A model generated the notes under the pieces. That model was not told where the DNA came from. It did no database searches and saw only the letters and a list, made by a program, of their open reading frames with translations. The position numbers were made by a program, and so were the translations under genes. Positions 5,891 through 7,344 of a stretch of DNA of 7,344 nt are shown here, in pieces. The stretch lies in NCBI GenBank assembly GCA_021159805.1, contig JAGHDT010000404.1:1-7344 (forward strand). Direction: 5' to 3'. Numbering within the stretch: position 1 is the stretch's first letter; every line of letters starts with the position of its first letter. The stretch comes from Anaerolineae bacterium. GTDB lineage: Bacteria; Chloroflexota; Anaerolineae; B4-G1; SLSP01.

Positions 5891-5925
5891 GTTACAGGTT
5901 ACAGGTTGAACGTTACACGTTGGCG
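5891..5925. repeat. Heptad-periodic array 1 (GTTNNNN x5)
   Basis: Five consecutive 7-base units start with GTT at 5891, 5898, 5905, 5912 and 5919: GTTACAG, GTTACAG, GTTGAAC, GTTACAC, GTTGGCG. The first two are identical and the fourth differs by one base. The array fills the 5' side of the sulfatase ribosome-binding site. It is non-coding. It resembles the style of short tandemly repeated repetitive (STRR) heptanucleotides known from cyanobacteria, without implying kinship. Confidence 0.75.
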
Positions 5926-5936
5926 GACGGAATGAG

Positions 5937-5985
5937 GTCGCAAGTCCGACGTCAGGAGTCAAAAGTCTTGAGTCACAAGCCACTT
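5937..5985. repeat. Heptad-periodic array 2 (GTCNNNN x6, then GCC)
   Basis: Six consecutive 7-base units start with GTC at 5937, 5944, 5951, 5958, 5965 and 5972 (GTCGCAA, GTCCGAC, GTCAGGA, GTCAAAA, GTCTTGA, GTCACAA), followed in phase by GCCACTT. The array ends one base short of the FAD oxidoreductase stop codon (5989-5987). Only the first three bases are conserved while the other four vary. Its phase is offset by four bases from array 1, so it is a separate run. Confidence 0.7.
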
Positions 5986-5986
5986 C

Positions 5987-7344
5987 CTACTCCCCCACGT
6001 CAGGAAGGTAGGCGCCCTCCTCACGGAGCCGGGCACGCAGGCGATCGACGTCCACCGCGTGGACATCAGACTCGGACGCAGCTGCAGCAAAAGCCGCTGC
6101 TATGCCCGCGGCCTCGCCCATGGCCAGGCAGACCGGCATGACGCGAGTGCTGCCCTGGACCTTGCGGTCGGTCGAGATAGAACGGCCCGCGACGAGCACA
6201 TTCTTGATACCCTTCGGCGTAAGGCACCGGTAAGGGATACCGTGGGACTCACCCTTGCCGTAGTGGAACGTGTGCGAGGCCATCCACTCCGGGTCGTTGA
6301 TCTTCTCGATCTCCGACACCGTGTTGTGGATGTCGATATAGTAAGCATTCCGGCAGATCTCATCGGGGAAACTGCGGCGCTCCAGGTAGTCATCCAGCGT
6401 GAGTACATAGTCCCCGATGATGCGCCGCGTCTCGCGGATCCCCATCAGTGTGGCCGTTTGTGACAGGAACGCGTTGCCAAAGGCCTCCGGGAAGAACTCA
6501 GCCAGCCCACGCTGGAAGGCATCGGCGATCTTCCGCCCCTGCATCATCGCACGCGACACACTGAAAGGATCGGTGTTATCGACATCCCAGAGATGTCCCG
6601 AGTTGAACCCGATCGTGCCGGGGCCGATGATATTGTTATTGCCGTGCGTGTCAGGGATCTCCGTATATTTCCCAGAGGCCAGGATCGTATCAATGATGTG
6701 CACACCATCTCCGAACCGAATCGATCCCCTATAGAGGTAACCATACATATCGACATTTGAGATCGTGAAGCAGTGCGTCGCAGGCTGCAACTCCCCGGTC
6801 TCGGGGTCGCCCTTTTCATAGGCCGCACCGGCCCATACGGCCAGATCAGCATCCCCAGTGCCATCCACATAGACCTTGGCCCGGTAAGCAGTGAGTCCCG
6901 ACTTGTTGGCGACAACCAGCGTCCGGACCTCGCCGTCCGTGGACGCGTCCGCCGTCGCATCGACCGACGTCATAAAGGTGTTGAACAAGACCGTCACGCC
7001 GGCTTCGGTAACCAGATCATCGTATACACGCTTGAGACGTTCAGGATCGATGGGCGTCCAATCGAGCCAATCCGGCGCCACGTGCGGCATCCCGGCCATG
7101 GTCTCGCGCAGCACGCGTTCGGCCATGCCGCCATAGATGATGCGTTCCTTGTCGGTGAACGGACACCAGGCCGGTATCAGGCCCTGTGTCCCCATCCCGC
7201 CCAAGGCGCCCGTCGCCTCAATCAGTAGCGTCCTTGCACCCTCCCGCGCAGCGGCGGCTGCCGCAGTACAGCCCGCCGGCCCGCCCCCCACGATGATCAC
7301 ATCCCAACTATCGTCAAGGGACAACGTGCGTGGCTGTAGCGTGA
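5987..7344 (-). CDS. FAD-dependent oxidoreductase (PF12831-type FAD_oxidored family), probably 5'-incomplete at the window edge
   Basis: A flavoprotein of about 450 residues. Counted from the TTG at 7324, the Rossmann dinucleotide motif is VIIVGGGPAG (9-18), with acidic E36 at the end of strand 2 for the adenosine ribose. GGMGTQG (42-48) is the family's second glycine motif. YVDGTGDADLA (152-162) is the second FAD motif. GIRETRR (295-301) and PYRCLTP (364-370) are typical of the FAD_oxidored family. The C-terminal flavin site is VAGRSIS (378-384) plus VCLAMGEAAG (398-407). Family members are often found beside glycan-degrading genes, but the reaction is rarely known; no substrate is claimed. 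No ATG occurs in frame inside the window. The frame stays open through seven codons upstream of TTG 7324 (reading TLQPRTL) to the edge, and no Shine-Dalgarno precedes the TTG, so the real start is probably just outside. The sulfatase follows on the same strand after 116 bp, possibly as one transcript. Confidence 0.92.
   Translation of the reverse strand, partial: TLQPRTLSLDDSWDVIIVGGGPAGCTAAAAAAREGARTLLIEATGALGGMGTQGLIPAWCPFTDKERIIYGGMAERVLRETMAGMPHVAPDWLDWTPIDPERLKRVYDDLVTEAGVTVLFNTFMTSVDATADASTDGEVRTLVVANKSGLTAYRAKVYVDGTGDADLAVWAGAAYEKGDPETGELQPATHCFTISNVDMYGYLYRGSIRFGDGVHIIDTILASGKYTEIPDTHGNNNIIGPGTIGFNSGHLWDVDNTDPFSVSRAMMQGRKIADAFQRGLAEFFPEAFGNAFLSQTATLMGIRETRRIIGDYVLTLDDYLERRSFPDEICRNAYYIDIHNTVSEIEKINDPEWMASHTFHYGKGESHGIPYRCLTPKGIKNVLVAGRSISTDRKVQGSTRVMPVCLAMGEAAGIAAAFAAAASESDVHAVDVDRLRARLREEGAYLPDVGE

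Noticed and set aside
5175..5891. Long plus-strand open frame (238 codons) opposite the N-terminal half of the sulfatase
   Set aside because: It is a complementary-strand shadow with no recognisable motif, and it covers the strongly conserved sulfatase signature region.
5891..5985. CRISPR array
   Set aside because: The units are seven bases long with no repeat/spacer division of 25-40 bases, and no cas genes are present.

Overview
This is a GC-rich bacterial window (roughly 60% G+C by eye) with standard-code genes, strong Shine-Dalgarno sites and mostly short intergenic gaps. The gene set (a type I sulfatase, a PF12831-type FAD oxidoreductase, an SGNH hydrolase, a GH36/melibiase-like enzyme, LysE, and a stand-alone Fe-S Old Yellow Enzyme relative) resembles uncultured environmental lineages such as Chloroflexota, Latescibacterota, Poribacteria or Armatimonadota. 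No marker gene is present, so this placement is inference only. There are no rRNA, tRNA, CRISPR or intact mobile elements.

Layout from left to right. Positions 1-867 (minus) hold the N-terminal 289 codons of a GH36/alpha-galactosidase-like enzyme that runs off the left edge. It sits directly behind an SGNH/GDSL hydrolase (876-1502, minus), and the two appear translationally coupled. Upstream is a LysE-family exporter (1591-2199, minus). A short plus-strand frame (2271-2462) encodes what looks like only the N-terminal end of a TIGR02206/YwaF-type membrane protein. Next comes a head-to-head pair of FMN enzymes separated by 106 bp: a nitroreductase-fold iodotyrosine-deiodinase homologue (2505-3176, minus) and an OYE-family NADH:flavin oxidoreductase with a terminal 4Fe-4S cysteine set (3283-4242, plus). 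A sulfatase (4401-5870, minus) ends at a clear hairpin terminator (4346-4377). Its upstream neighbour on the same strand is an FAD-dependent oxidoreductase (5987-7344, minus, probably starting just outside the right edge).

How the genes may work together: sulfatase, GH36-like hydrolase, SGNH esterase and FAD oxidoreductase are all compatible with breakdown of decorated (sulfated, acylated) glycans, but they lie in separate transcription units and no transporter or regulator of a polysaccharide-utilisation locus is visible. The two divergent FMN enzymes suggest a second theme, reductive chemistry on halogenated or unsaturated aromatics. This rests on the deiodinase homologue keeping all three substrate-lid residues of animal iodotyrosine deiodinase.

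The most unusual non-coding feature is the 116-bp gap between the FAD oxidoreductase and the sulfatase. Most of it consists of two arrays with strict 7-base periodicity (GTTNNNN five times, GTCNNNN six times).
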